In this document: positions 24,949 to 33,550 of the stretch, piece by piece
Numbering within the stretch: position 1 is the first letter of the stretch
Layout of the letters: every line of letters starts with the position of its first letter
NCBI GenBank assembly: GCA_001821295.1
Contig: MHSK01000024.1
Span: forward strand, 1 to 51,877
DNA length: 51,877 bases
Direction: 5' to 3'
Source of the DNA: Candidatus Taylorbacteria bacterium RIFCSPLOWO2_12_FULL_43_20
GTDB lineage: Bacteria > Patescibacteriota > Minisyncoccia > Phycocordibacterales > HO2-43-120
The notes under the pieces: model-generated
The model's input: only the letters and a program-made list of their open reading frames with translations
Databases searched by the model: none
What the model was told of the DNA's origin: nothing
Made by a program: the position numbers and the translations under genes

Positions 24949-25566
24949 ATGACTCATATATGGGACATATTCTTCAGAGAAAGAATAAGAAAAATCTTCA
25001 GTGAGAAAAAAAACGTGTTGGATATTGGTGGCGGACTGCGCGTAGTCAAGGAAAAAAACAATCGCTATGACAAAAAGCGAGAATGGATACGGCCTCTTAT
25101 TGAAAATGTTGACTACAAAATAATGGATCCGGTTTCCACATACAACCCTGACGTGGTGGGCGATATACACGATATCCCTTTCCCCGATCAGTCTCTGGAC
25201 GCTGTTATATGCATTGCCGTTCTGGAGCATGTGAAAAATCCAATTAAGGCCTGTGAAGAAATGCACAGAGTGCTAAAGCGCGGCGGTTACTGCTTCATTT
25301 ATGTTCCTTTTCTTTTTTATTATCACGCGGAAGAGGGTTATTATGGAGACTATTGGCGTTTTACTCCCGATTCAATAAACTACATGTGCCGAAGTTTTTC
25401 AGCAATTCAAATTCAAAGCGTCAGAGGAGCCATTCAAACATGGCTGCACTTGAGCCCTTTTGGCCGCTTGCCGTTTGTTCCAAGTGTCGCTTATTGGCTG
25501 GACAAAATAACAGGCAAGATCAAGAGCAAACAAACAAGCGGGTACAATATTTTTCTTGTCAAATAA
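24949..25566 (+). CDS. SAM-dependent methyltransferase (Methyltransf_11-like)
   Basis: A 205-residue methyltransferase with VLDIGGGLRVVKE at motif I (GGG variant), VGDIHDIPFPDQSLDAVICIAVLEHV over motifs III-IV, and LKRGGYCFIYVPFLFYYH followed by GDYWRFTPDSINYM, a block common to glycan-cluster methyltransferases. Smaller than its neighbours, it lacks an N-terminal extension. It starts one base after the GT2 stop and ends five bases before the next glycosyltransferase, so it sits in a tightly packed operon. Confidence 0.87.
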   Translation: MTHIWDIFFRERIRKIFSEKKNVLDIGGGLRVVKEKNNRYDKKREWIRPLIENVDYKIMDPVSTYNPDVVGDIHDIPFPDQSLDAVICIAVLEHVKNPIKACEEMHRVLKRGGYCFIYVPFLFYYHAEEGYYGDYWRFTPDSINYMCRSFSAIQIQSVRGAIQTWLHLSPFGRLPFVPSVAYWLDKITGKIKSKQTSGYNIFLVK

Positions 25567-25570
25567 GATT

Positions 25571-26689
25571 ATGCGAATACTTTATATAGCCAATTCGCGT
25601 TTGCCCACGGAAAAAGCCCACGGGTTGCAAATAGTAAAAACCGTTGAAGCGTTTATTGAAGAGGAGGCGTATGTAAAATTGATTATTCCGAGAAGAAACA
25701 ATCCCATTCAATCTACAATAAGTGATTATTATAATATTGTCAGAATTCCCGATATAGTCTACGTAAAAAATTATTTTGGATTTCTGGAGCGATATTTTCA
25801 CCATCCGTATTTTATTGTTCAGCGGTTTTCTTTTACGCTTGCCGCTTTGTTTCTCGGATTGCTTAGCAGGGAAGATATAGTATATTCTCGCGAGATAACC
25901 CTTTGTTTTTTGCTCGCGTTATTTGGTAAAAAAGTCGTCTTTGAAGATCATGAGCCGAAAAAGAAAATGAGACGGCTGTATTTTTTGTTCATAAAAGTTA
26001 TAGGTAAGAAAGTTATTGTTCCACCAATGCTCGGTGACTTGTACGCGAAAAATAATGTTGATAAAGAAAGTTACATAATTGCTCCGAACGGAGTAGACGT
26101 TAAGGAAATAAAAAATATTTCAGGTCTGGAAAATGACAAAATTCCGCAAACGGAAAAAATAGTGATGTACGTGGGACATTTCTACAGATGGAAAGGCGTC
26201 TATACGCTTATTGACGCGGCGCCAAGCATTAACGCCCGGATAATGCTTGTCGGCGGCAATGACGCCGATCGTATGGACGTAGAGGAATATATACGCTCTA
26301 AAGGGGTTACCAATGCATCAATACTTCCTTTTTTGCCCCACAGGGAAGTATTGCGGCTCATGAAGACCGCTGATGTTCTCGTACTGCCAAATACCGCCGA
26401 TGAGGAAAGATCCGCAAAGTACACGACGCCTATAAAACTTTTTGAATATATGGCTTCCGGCAGACCGATCGTCTCATCCGATATTCCGAGTGTATCGCAT
26501 TTTTTAAAAGATGGTGAGAACGCTATTCTTGCCGTTCCGGATGATCATGTTGACTTCGCGGAAAAAATATCTCTGCTTCTCAAAGATCCGGAGAAATCCA
26601 AAATAATCGCTGAAAGAGCAATGACTGACGCTCTGAATTATACATGGACCGCTCGGGCAAAAAAAATTCTTTCTTTTGTACAGTATTAA
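25571..26689 (+). CDS. GT4 family glycosyltransferase
   Basis: A 372-residue GT-B transferase. MRILYIANSRLPTEKAHGLQ opens the acceptor domain; ENDKIPQTEKIVMYVGHFYR and WKGVYTLIDA begin the donor domain, followed by RIMLVGGNDAD, ASILPFLPHREVLRLMKTAD and TTPIKLFEYMASGRPIVSSD. The last is the GT4 donor-site helix, with K-L-F-E-Y replacing the usual E-x7-E start. No signal peptide or membrane helix was seen. ATG 25571 is used; an upstream in-frame TTG at 25556 falls within the preceding gene. Confidence 0.9.
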   Translation: MRILYIANSRLPTEKAHGLQIVKTVEAFIEEEAYVKLIIPRRNNPIQSTISDYYNIVRIPDIVYVKNYFGFLERYFHHPYFIVQRFSFTLAALFLGLLSREDIVYSREITLCFLLALFGKKVVFEDHEPKKKMRRLYFLFIKVIGKKVIVPPMLGDLYAKNNVDKESYIIAPNGVDVKEIKNISGLENDKIPQTEKIVMYVGHFYRWKGVYTLIDAAPSINARIMLVGGNDADRMDVEEYIRSKGVTNASILPFLPHREVLRLMKTADVLVLPNTADEERSAKYTTPIKLFEYMASGRPIVSSDIPSVSHFLKDGENAILAVPDDHVDFAEKISLLLKDPEKSKIIAERAMTDALNYTWTARAKKILSFVQY

Positions 26690-26710
26690 TAGCTGTGATA
26701 GATTGCATAT

Positions 26711-28099
26711 ATGGCGACATTGACCAGAAAAATAATTGAAGGAACAGTAGCCACGTCTTTGGGAAACATTTTGCTAAAATTTACGGCTTTTGTTTCTTTT
26801 ATCATAATTACAAGCCAATTATCACTTCAGGACTACGGTATATTAAACCTGTTTTTTACCGTGGCCGGTCCGGCGGCTGCTTTTTCCATGATAAGTCTGG
26901 AACGCGTGGTGGTTGCTGATGCAGCTTCTTATCGAGGGTTGGGCAAATATGGATACGCGCGGAAATTGATTTCTGATTACTTTAAAATCACCTTAGTTTT
27001 ACTTACATCGCTTTTGATAATCTCATGGTTTCTCAAAGTATTGCTCACCTCTTATTTTTCATTGAACATATCAGCTTATTTTTGGCCACTTGCTTTTTTT
27101 GTGATCGGGCAGATAAGTATGAATTTCATTTCCGTTATTTTTGAAGCGTACGAAAGATTCAAATCGAGCGCGCTTTTTCAGTTTGGTGAAGCCTTCATCC
27201 GTTTCGTAGTGGTTCTTTCGCTTTTTCATTTCGGTTTTACATTGCTCTCCGTGTTCATGGCTTATATTATTTCCAAAATTCTGGTTGTGGTGCTTAGCGT
27301 GCCGTTTGCTATGCGCGCTATTAACAATGACAGTGAAATGCGTTTCTCTCGTGAGCCCGACGTTCCCAAGAAAAATTTGGTATGGGATATCATAAAAAAA
27401 CACGGTAAATGGGAAATGGTGAGAGATTTCCCTTCCAAAATTACGGGAATCGCTGCGCCTTGGTTATTGCGTATAACAATCAGTAATGAAGCTGTCGGGC
27501 TTTTTTCGTTCGCGCAAAAAATCTATTCATTCATATCATCAGCGTTTCCTCTAACCTCCATTATCTTTCCGATTATATCCAGAAGCATTTCTGAAAATGT
27601 TGAAAAAACAAAACTTATCATCGTGAAAGCCCAGAAATATTTGCTGTATTTATATTTACCGATGTATATTGCAGCCTATGTAATGATTGGACCGATTATC
27701 AAAACTTTTATTCCTCATTATATTGCCGCGGTATTGCTCATAAAAATTGTTCTTTTTGATCTGTTCATAGACGCTTTTTCTGTCGGCCAGTCGGCAGTGC
27801 TTTACGGTTTAAAACAGCAGAAATTAAGTTTGTTAATAAATATGATAATGCAGGTAATAATACTTGCGTCTCAGATCGTACTTATCACTTCTCTAGGCGT
27901 GGTAGGTGCTTCCATATCTGTATTGGTTACCGGTTTTTCTTCTTATTTACTAAGACGCTATATTCTTGAGAAAAAGCTGAATTTCTCGCCCGCAAGCGGC
28001 TGGAGAGTTTTTTTTACATACGACGAATATGACAAACTTATTGTGGATAAGATAAAAAATAATTTATTTCGATACGCGTGTCCTTGGAAAAAGACATAG
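26711..28099 (+). CDS. Wzx-like polysaccharide flippase (MOP superfamily)
   Basis: A 462-residue membrane protein with about twelve to fourteen hydrophobic helices from residue 15 to 420. The N-terminal pattern IIEGTVATSLGNILLKFTAF followed by SQLSLQDYGILNLFFTVAG is typical of polysaccharide transporters of the MOP superfamily (PST branch). It would flip the lipid-linked repeat unit or glycan to the outer face. The soluble 35-residue C-terminal tail is basic. Its presence argues for Wzx/Wzy-like export; no convincing Wzy is obvious unless the GT-C-like protein at 12630 serves. Confidence 0.88.
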   Translation: MATLTRKIIEGTVATSLGNILLKFTAFVSFIIITSQLSLQDYGILNLFFTVAGPAAAFSMISLERVVVADAASYRGLGKYGYARKLISDYFKITLVLLTSLLIISWFLKVLLTSYFSLNISAYFWPLAFFVIGQISMNFISVIFEAYERFKSSALFQFGEAFIRFVVVLSLFHFGFTLLSVFMAYIISKILVVVLSVPFAMRAINNDSEMRFSREPDVPKKNLVWDIIKKHGKWEMVRDFPSKITGIAAPWLLRITISNEAVGLFSFAQKIYSFISSAFPLTSIIFPIISRSISENVEKTKLIIVKAQKYLLYLYLPMYIAAYVMIGPIIKTFIPHYIAAVLLIKIVLFDLFIDAFSVGQSAVLYGLKQQKLSLLINMIMQVIILASQIVLITSLGVVGASISVLVTGFSSYLLRRYILEKKLNFSPASGWRVFFTYDEYDKLIVDKIKNNLFRYACPWKKT

Positions 28100-28106
28100 A
28101 GGTGCT

Positions 28107-28134
28107 TTGTAATATTCCTAGTCTTATATATAAT
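28107..28134 (+). promoter_or_regulatory. Sigma70-type promoter before the TylF-like gene
   Basis: TTGTAA (28107-28112), a 16-base spacer and a perfect TATAAT (28129-28134). The predicted start near 28141 leaves about seven bases before the ATG at 28148. Confidence 0.55.
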
Positions 28135-28147
28135 TGATTGCACCAAT

Positions 28148-28963
28148 ATGTTTCTTTCTGAGTCTATAAAGAGAAAATTAAGAAGAAGCCGCTTAGCCAG
28201 AGCGTTCTATCAAACTTGCCTTAAAAAAATTGTAACATTTCCACTGCGCTTTACTAAACTTAGAGTCCTACAGCTTAGAAATTTTCCACTTAAGGACCTA
28301 TTCAATCCCGATAAGACCTCTCTGTTGGTTACTGTCGCTCCTTACACGCAGGCAGGGTATCCGCGAATGACGAATATATATGATTTATCAAAGGACGTAG
28401 AGCAAAGACAATTAGCCGGAGCTTTTGTGGAATGCGGGACTTGGAAGGGCGGATGCGCGGCGGTTATGGGGGCGATTGCGAAGCGTTATGGAAGCAGAAG
28501 AAAAACGTACTATCTTGATTCTTTTGAAGGCATGCCGCCCGCAACAAAAGAAGACGGTCCGGGATCAGCAAGACTCGCTGGAGACAAACTTAAAGCATCA
28601 ATGGAGGATGTGAAGGAGCTTGTTTTCGGAAAGCTTCATCTTTCTCCCGATAAAAATATTTTGGTTAAGGGATGGTTTGAAGATACATTGCCGAAAGTAA
28701 AAAAAGAAATAGGGCAGATAGCCATACTTCGCTTGGACGCTGATTGGTACTCCTCAACAATGACTATTCTTAACGAACTCTATGACCAAGTTGTGTCCGG
28801 AGGATTCGTGATTTTTGACGACTATGGCACATGGCCGGGGTGTAGGCAGGCAGTCCATGAGTTTATAGAAAAAAGAAAGTTAAAAGTTAAATTCCAATAT
28901 ATAGGCACGAACGACCCGACCGCTTTCGGCAAACTTCCGCCTATGTATTTTGTGAAGCCATAG
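28148..28963 (+). CDS. TylF/MycF-like sugar O-methyltransferase
   Basis: A 271-residue methyltransferase of the macrocin-O-methyltransferase (TylF) family, which methylates sugar hydroxyls in a metal-dependent way. It shows GAFVECGTWKGGCAAVM (SAM site), TYYLDSFEGMPPA, ILRLDADWYSSTMTILNELY with the metal-binding aspartates, and GGFVIFDDYGTWPGCRQAV, where the D-D pair completes the metal site. The first 45 residues are basic and may contact membrane or acceptor. The match covers the whole family length. It probably caps or decorates a glycan sugar. It has its own promoter. Confidence 0.9.
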   Translation: MFLSESIKRKLRRSRLARAFYQTCLKKIVTFPLRFTKLRVLQLRNFPLKDLFNPDKTSLLVTVAPYTQAGYPRMTNIYDLSKDVEQRQLAGAFVECGTWKGGCAAVMGAIAKRYGSRRKTYYLDSFEGMPPATKEDGPGSARLAGDKLKASMEDVKELVFGKLHLSPDKNILVKGWFEDTLPKVKKEIGQIAILRLDADWYSSTMTILNELYDQVVSGGFVIFDDYGTWPGCRQAVHEFIEKRKLKVKFQYIGTNDPTAFGKLPPMYFVKP

Positions 28964-29022
28964 GGTTTGTATACCGTATGTTGCCCAACTATTAATACGG
29001 AGATCCTGGATATTGTCTATTT

Positions 29023-30498
29023 ATGCTTTTCAACTCTTTCCATTTTCTTATCTTTTTCCCAACGGTAGTCGCTTTATACTTTTTATTTCCCGCAAAATGG
29101 AGGAATGCGCTTCTTCTGGCGGCCAGCGCTTATTTCTACATGGCGCTTATTCCGAAATACATTTTGGTTCTTGTTTATCTGGTTATTATTGATTATATTG
29201 CGGGAATACTTCTTGAACGGTCGTCTGGCCGAAGAAAAAAAGTTTTTTTATACGCGAGTATTGTCTCCAACATCGGAGTTTTGTTCATTTTCAAATATTT
29301 TAATTTTTTTATTGATAATATCGCGACCGTCGCCGATATGCTTAATTTAAATTACAGCGCTCCGGTTCTTTATTTTATTTTACCGGTAGGTCTTTCTTTC
29401 CATACTTTTCAAAGTTTGAGTTATGTCATAGAGGTATATCGCGGCAACCAGAGGGCCGAGAGGAACTTTATCACCTATGCCGTATATGTAATGTTTTTTC
29501 CTCAACTTGTAGCCGGTCCGATAGAGCGCCCGGGACATCTTCTTCCCCAGTTCAAAGTATTTCATCGGTTTGATTGGGAACGGATTAAAAGCGGTTTGAG
29601 TCTCATGCTCTGGGGTTTTTTCAAAAAAATGGTCATAGCCGATAACGCGGCGCGCGTGGTCAACACCGTTTACGCCGATCCTCACTCATTTGGCGGTGCG
29701 CATTTTATCATAGCGACCGTGCTGTTTTCATTCCAGATATATTGTGATTTTTCCGGTTATTCCGACATAGCCATCGGAGGCGCCAGAGTTATAGGTTTTG
29801 ATCTGACAACGAATTTCAACAGACCTTACTTGTCAAGATCAATATCGGAATTTTGGCGCAGGTGGCACATGACTTTAATGTCATGGTTCAGAGATTACGT
29901 CTATATCCCGCTCGGAGGAAGTCGCGTGGGGTCTGCGCGGGCTCTATTCAACATATTAATTGTTTTTTTAATCAGCGGGCTTTGGCACGGAGCGGCTTGG
30001 ACGTTTGTCGTCTGGGGACTATTGAACGCCGCCTATGTAATTTTGGGGAAATTTACGCTGAACATTCGCCGGAGAGCGATGGCTCTTTCCGGTTTGGCCC
30101 GCGGATCAAAGACAAGCGATTTTTTAAGCATCTTCGCAACCTTTTCGCTCGTCACATTCTCTTGGATTTTTTTCAGGGCGGAAAGTATTGACGACGCTCT
30201 TTACATGGTTTCAAATCTTCTAAGCGGGATGGGAGAATTTCTCTCGGGCGTCTTTGCGGTTGAAACATTACGGCGGACCGCGAGCCCTCTCGGGGTCAGC
30301 GCGCCGTTCGTGGTTATGCTGACTTTATCTATCTGCGCCTTGATTTATGCTGAATATAAGTCTGGTTCCTCTGGCGTCTCGGAAATGATTGACGCCAAAA
30401 GCCGAAAAATCAGATATTCATTATATTACGCCTTAATACTCGCCTTAATGTTTTTCGCTTTTCAGGGAGATAGTCCGTTTATATATTTTCAATTTTGA
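29023..30498 (+). CDS. MBOAT O-acyltransferase (AlgI/PatA-like)
   Basis: A 491-residue multi-pass membrane acyltransferase, the inner-membrane part of an alginate- or peptidoglycan-type O-acetylation machine. It shows MLFNSFHFLIFFPTVVALYF, VGLSFHTFQSLSYVIEVYRG, FFPQLVAGPIERP, YCDFSGYSDIAIG, RSISEFWRRWHMTLMSWFRD and YIPLGG, then the catalytic histidine in GLWHGAAWTF. All invariant blocks are present at the family's normal size. The next gene, three bases downstream, encodes an SGNH-like partner, as in AlgI/AlgJ and DltB/DltD pairs. The likely product is an O-acetylated exported glycan. Confidence 0.93.
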   Translation: MLFNSFHFLIFFPTVVALYFLFPAKWRNALLLAASAYFYMALIPKYILVLVYLVIIDYIAGILLERSSGRRKKVFLYASIVSNIGVLFIFKYFNFFIDNIATVADMLNLNYSAPVLYFILPVGLSFHTFQSLSYVIEVYRGNQRAERNFITYAVYVMFFPQLVAGPIERPGHLLPQFKVFHRFDWERIKSGLSLMLWGFFKKMVIADNAARVVNTVYADPHSFGGAHFIIATVLFSFQIYCDFSGYSDIAIGGARVIGFDLTTNFNRPYLSRSISEFWRRWHMTLMSWFRDYVYIPLGGSRVGSARALFNILIVFLISGLWHGAAWTFVVWGLLNAAYVILGKFTLNIRRRAMALSGLARGSKTSDFLSIFATFSLVTFSWIFFRAESIDDALYMVSNLLSGMGEFLSGVFAVETLRRTASPLGVSAPFVVMLTLSICALIYAEYKSGSSGVSEMIDAKSRKIRYSLYYALILALMFFAFQGDSPFIYFQF

Positions 30499-30500
30499 AC

Positions 30501-31637
30501 ATGAAAACCGCGACTAAAGAAATCTTTTTGTTTACTCTTCCGATTGCCATAGTTGTCTTGTTTCCTTTAATGGTTTTTTTTATATCAGGCGAGTTTTATT
30601 CATTGGAGAAAATTCAAAGCAGGATGCTTGAAGGAGAGCCGATTTTATATGGCAAAGCGTATATGGTAGATTCCGATCGTGATTTCAAGATACCTATGAT
30701 GCAGAGAATTACACCCGACATTATGACCCTGGGCAATTCACGGGTGCTGACATTCAGGCGGGAGTTTTTTGAAGAGGGAACGCGATTTTTTAATGGCGGC
30801 AGTCTTGTCGGCAATTTTAGTGATTTAGAGAAGGTTATAAATTTAGTGCCGAAAGATAGCCGGCCTAAAGTGGTTATTATAGGTCTTGATCTGCATTTAT
30901 TTCATCCGATCAATGACGACCTGTATAAAGGCGACGTAAAAATGGCAAATATTAATACAAAGCGGTCACTTCTAATAAGCGGACTTAGAAACAGCTATAG
31001 AGATTTGCTTTTGGGAAAATACAGTGTTTTTAAGATACTGAACGCCGGAGGGGATGGCGCTGTATCACCGGTCGGTTTGAAAGCCGTAATAAACAATGAC
31101 GGGTTTAGAAGTGACGGCAGTTATTATTACGGATATATCATGTCGGATCCCCAAAATCCCGAAAATGAGGATCATGAATTTAAAGACACATTTGCCAGGA
31201 TGAAAAAAGGGGATCAGCTTTTTTATCAAGGAAAAGAGATTTCCGAGCTTACGATTTCGGCGCTTGTTGATTTTCTTGATTTCGCGATGGAAAACAAGAT
31301 TCACGTTATTGGTTTTCATCCACCTTACGCGCCGACCATATACGACGCGCTCGCGGCTCGGAAAAATGATTTTGAGTACATGTTTAGAGTAAATGAAATT
31401 CTGGCACCGATTTTCCAGGGGTATGGTTTCTCTCTTTTTGATTACTCGGATATTCGATTTCTTGGCTCGTCTGACGAAGAGTTCGTAGACGGGTTCCATG
31501 GAGGAGAGAAAGCGTATGCACGAATTATCATGGATATGGCTGAAAAAGACAACTTGCTCAACCAGTACGTTGACATTGATGCTTTACGAAAAAAATTGGA
31601 CGTTTCAAAGACCGCATTAGAAATTTTTCCAAACTGA
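30501..31637 (+). CDS. SGNH-like partner of MBOAT acyltransferase (AlgJ/DltD-like)
   Basis: A 378-residue protein with an N-terminal membrane anchor (residues 8-30) and an extracytoplasmic domain. MTLGNSR, with Ser80, looks like the GDSL-type nucleophile block, and VDGFHGGEKAYA, with D330 and H333, matches the D-x2-H half of an SGNH triad; PKVVIIGLDLHLF lies between. The arrangement and its place three bases after the MBOAT gene suggest it completes acetyl transfer to the glycan outside the membrane. ATG 30501 is chosen; the TTG at 30495 overlaps the MBOAT stop. Confidence 0.78.
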   Translation: MKTATKEIFLFTLPIAIVVLFPLMVFFISGEFYSLEKIQSRMLEGEPILYGKAYMVDSDRDFKIPMMQRITPDIMTLGNSRVLTFRREFFEEGTRFFNGGSLVGNFSDLEKVINLVPKDSRPKVVIIGLDLHLFHPINDDLYKGDVKMANINTKRSLLISGLRNSYRDLLLGKYSVFKILNAGGDGAVSPVGLKAVINNDGFRSDGSYYYGYIMSDPQNPENEDHEFKDTFARMKKGDQLFYQGKEISELTISALVDFLDFAMENKIHVIGFHPPYAPTIYDALAARKNDFEYMFRVNEILAPIFQGYGFSLFDYSDIRFLGSSDEEFVDGFHGGEKAYARIIMDMAEKDNLLNQYVDIDALRKKLDVSKTALEIFPN

Positions 31638-31663
31638 TCCAAAGGAAGATTCGGATCGCAAAT

Positions 31664-31691
31664 TTGACGGCTTCTATAATGTAATTATACT
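31664..31691 (+). promoter_or_regulatory. Sigma70-type promoter of the cyclitol-type cassette
   Basis: TTGACG (31664-31669), a 16-base spacer and TATACT (31686-31691) are each one mismatch from consensus. The predicted start near 31698 gives a leader of about 55 bases to the ATG at 31753. It makes the four-gene group that follows a transcription unit separate from the acetylation pair. Confidence 0.55.
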
Positions 31692-31752
31692 TTTTATTTC
31701 ATGATTTGTCAATATGCTTAAAAGGTCATGAGAGGGTATATTTAAACCTATT

Positions 31753-32742
31753 ATGGCTAATGAGAAGATTGCAGAATTTCTAAACAAATTGGGAATTCAA
31801 AAAATAAAGCAAATCAAGGCCTTCCCCAAAGGGAATATCAATGAATCTTATTTTGTGGATTCCGAACTTGGATCTTATGTTTTTCGAATTTATTTTCACA
31901 AGCAAAAAAAAGAGATTGAAGACGACCTTAAACTCTTACGCCGCTTGAAAGGAATACCTGTCCCTCGCCCCGAGGTTTTTAAAGGCGGAGAAATACATAA
32001 ATTAGGAGACAAGTGGGTTGTGCTGTTCAGTTTTTTACCCGGCGCGCATGCTAAAGATTTTGACATTAACTTGCTAAGCGAAGTCGGTAAATTTTTAGGA
32101 GTTTTTCATAAATTATCTAAGAAATCAAAATGGAGAGGCCCTAAAACAAAATTTTATGGCTTGACGAGATCCAAAATACATGAGATTAAACTGGTAATTG
32201 AAAAAACCGACATTCCTCATAAAAAATTTTTTCCAGAGATACTGGGAGAGCTTGAGATGAATTTGATAAGAAGGCGTCTGCCCGAGGGGCCCATACATAC
32301 AGATGTTAAACCCGAAAATGTTCTCTTTAAAGACGGTAAGTTATCCGGCGTTTTGGATTTTGACAACGCCTATGTCGGTCCGCTCATTTTAGATGTCTCC
32401 AAGTCAATGGCTTGGTTCGGATCTAAAAATAGAATGTTTGATATGAATAAGGCAATCCACATATATCACGGCTATCAGCATACTCGGCGCTTAACAGCGA
32501 TTGAAAAAGAGGAATTTTACAAAATGCTCCGTTTCGCATTTGTAAGCCATGTCTTTATGGATTATTATATGTATGCCACGGGTAAAATCTCCAGAAAATA
32601 TTTTGATTTTATAGTTAAAAATTTCTACGCGAGCTATAAACATTTCAAACAAACGCCTAAGGAGAGTTTTATGAAATTGCTGACCAGTATTTTACCGCCC
32701 ACTACCCACCGGGTTCCATTGAAACGGCGGAAAGGAAACTAG
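31753..32742 (+). CDS. Aminoglycoside phosphotransferase-fold small-molecule kinase
   Basis: A 329-residue kinase of the APH/choline-kinase/homoserine-kinase-II fold. FPKGNINESYFVD and YVFRIY cover the nucleotide loop and lysine strand; the catalytic loop is IHTDVKPENVLF (D184, N189), and the metal aspartate follows in GVLDFDNA (D202). It therefore phosphorylates a small hydroxyl compound with ATP. In this context (CDP-alcohol phosphotransferase, sugar-phosphate cyclase and nucleotidyltransferase directly downstream) the substrate may be a cyclitol or sugar alcohol made by the cyclase. Choline- or homoserine-kinase activity cannot be excluded from sequence. Confidence 0.87.
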   Translation: MANEKIAEFLNKLGIQKIKQIKAFPKGNINESYFVDSELGSYVFRIYFHKQKKEIEDDLKLLRRLKGIPVPRPEVFKGGEIHKLGDKWVVLFSFLPGAHAKDFDINLLSEVGKFLGVFHKLSKKSKWRGPKTKFYGLTRSKIHEIKLVIEKTDIPHKKFFPEILGELEMNLIRRRLPEGPIHTDVKPENVLFKDGKLSGVLDFDNAYVGPLILDVSKSMAWFGSKNRMFDMNKAIHIYHGYQHTRRLTAIEKEEFYKMLRFAFVSHVFMDYYMYATGKISRKYFDFIVKNFYASYKHFKQTPKESFMKLLTSILPPTTHRVPLKRRKGN

Positions 32743-32779
32743 ATACTTAATCCTTTCTGTTTTTCGCATATTATCATTT

Positions 32780-33511
32780 ATGGTTTCTCTATCAATAAAA
32801 GAACTTCGTCATAAATTGCAAAGAACGGCTCCCGAAGGCGCGTCAGAAACCTATGTGGGAAAGAGCGTGCGTTTTTTTTCCATATATCTTACGAAGGCGG
32901 TTTCCGCCACACGCGCAACTCCCAATCAGATCACCTTTTTGGGCGTGCTCATATTTCTTTCGGGTGTATCGGTCTTTTTATTCCGATCCTACGCATTAAA
33001 TTTTCTTGGGGTTGCCCTGATTTACGTTTCTATTATTTTTGATGCCGCAGACGGAGAGGTTGCCCGTCTAAAAGGCAATCAAAGCGGCATAGGCGGCAGT
33101 TATGTTGAACCGCTGAGTCATGACTTCCAGTACGCGCTCATGTTTATTCCGCTCACTTTGTCAGTTTATATTTCCACGAGCGAGGTCGTGATTGTTTATG
33201 TCGGTTTCGCGGCAACCGTCTTCAAGCTATTGCATAGATTTCTGACTATAAGATTTGAGCACGTATTTATGATGAAAAACGGCACAAGCAGGGATGCAAT
33301 TGGCAGCGATGAAAAATATATTTCACTGCCGCACAAAATTTATAAATTTTTTAACAGAAATATATTCAGCTCCGTAGGGCTTCCCATACCGCTTCTGGTT
33401 TTTGTCATACTAGACAGGGTTGATTTGTTCATATGGTTTTTCGCTATTGGTTTTTTTGTCATATTCGCCGCTAATTTTGCTTATCAAATGAAATATATTA
33501 TTAAGCATTAG
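32780..33511 (+). CDS. CDP-alcohol phosphatidyltransferase family protein, variant motif
   Basis: A 243-residue membrane enzyme with about six hydrophobic helices. The family motif appears as FDAADGEVARLKGNQSGIGG (D88, D91, G92, A95, R96), but the last two metal aspartates of the usual D-x2-D-G-x2-A-R…G-x3-D-x3-D are Glu110 and His114 (GGSYVEPLSHDFQY), with Asp115 next to the histidine. Members move a phospho-alcohol from CDP to an acceptor alcohol. Here it would transfer the CDP-activated product of the adjacent genes to a lipid or glycan. The altered motif may mark a subfamily with a different acceptor. Confidence 0.87.
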   Translation: MVSLSIKELRHKLQRTAPEGASETYVGKSVRFFSIYLTKAVSATRATPNQITFLGVLIFLSGVSVFLFRSYALNFLGVALIYVSIIFDAADGEVARLKGNQSGIGGSYVEPLSHDFQYALMFIPLTLSVYISTSEVVIVYVGFAATVFKLLHRFLTIRFEHVFMMKNGTSRDAIGSDEKYISLPHKIYKFFNRNIFSSVGLPIPLLVFVILDRVDLFIWFFAIGFFVIFAANFAYQMKYIIKH

Positions 33512-33550
33512 AAAGAGAATGTGCATATTTTAAATGGATAACTTAAATTG

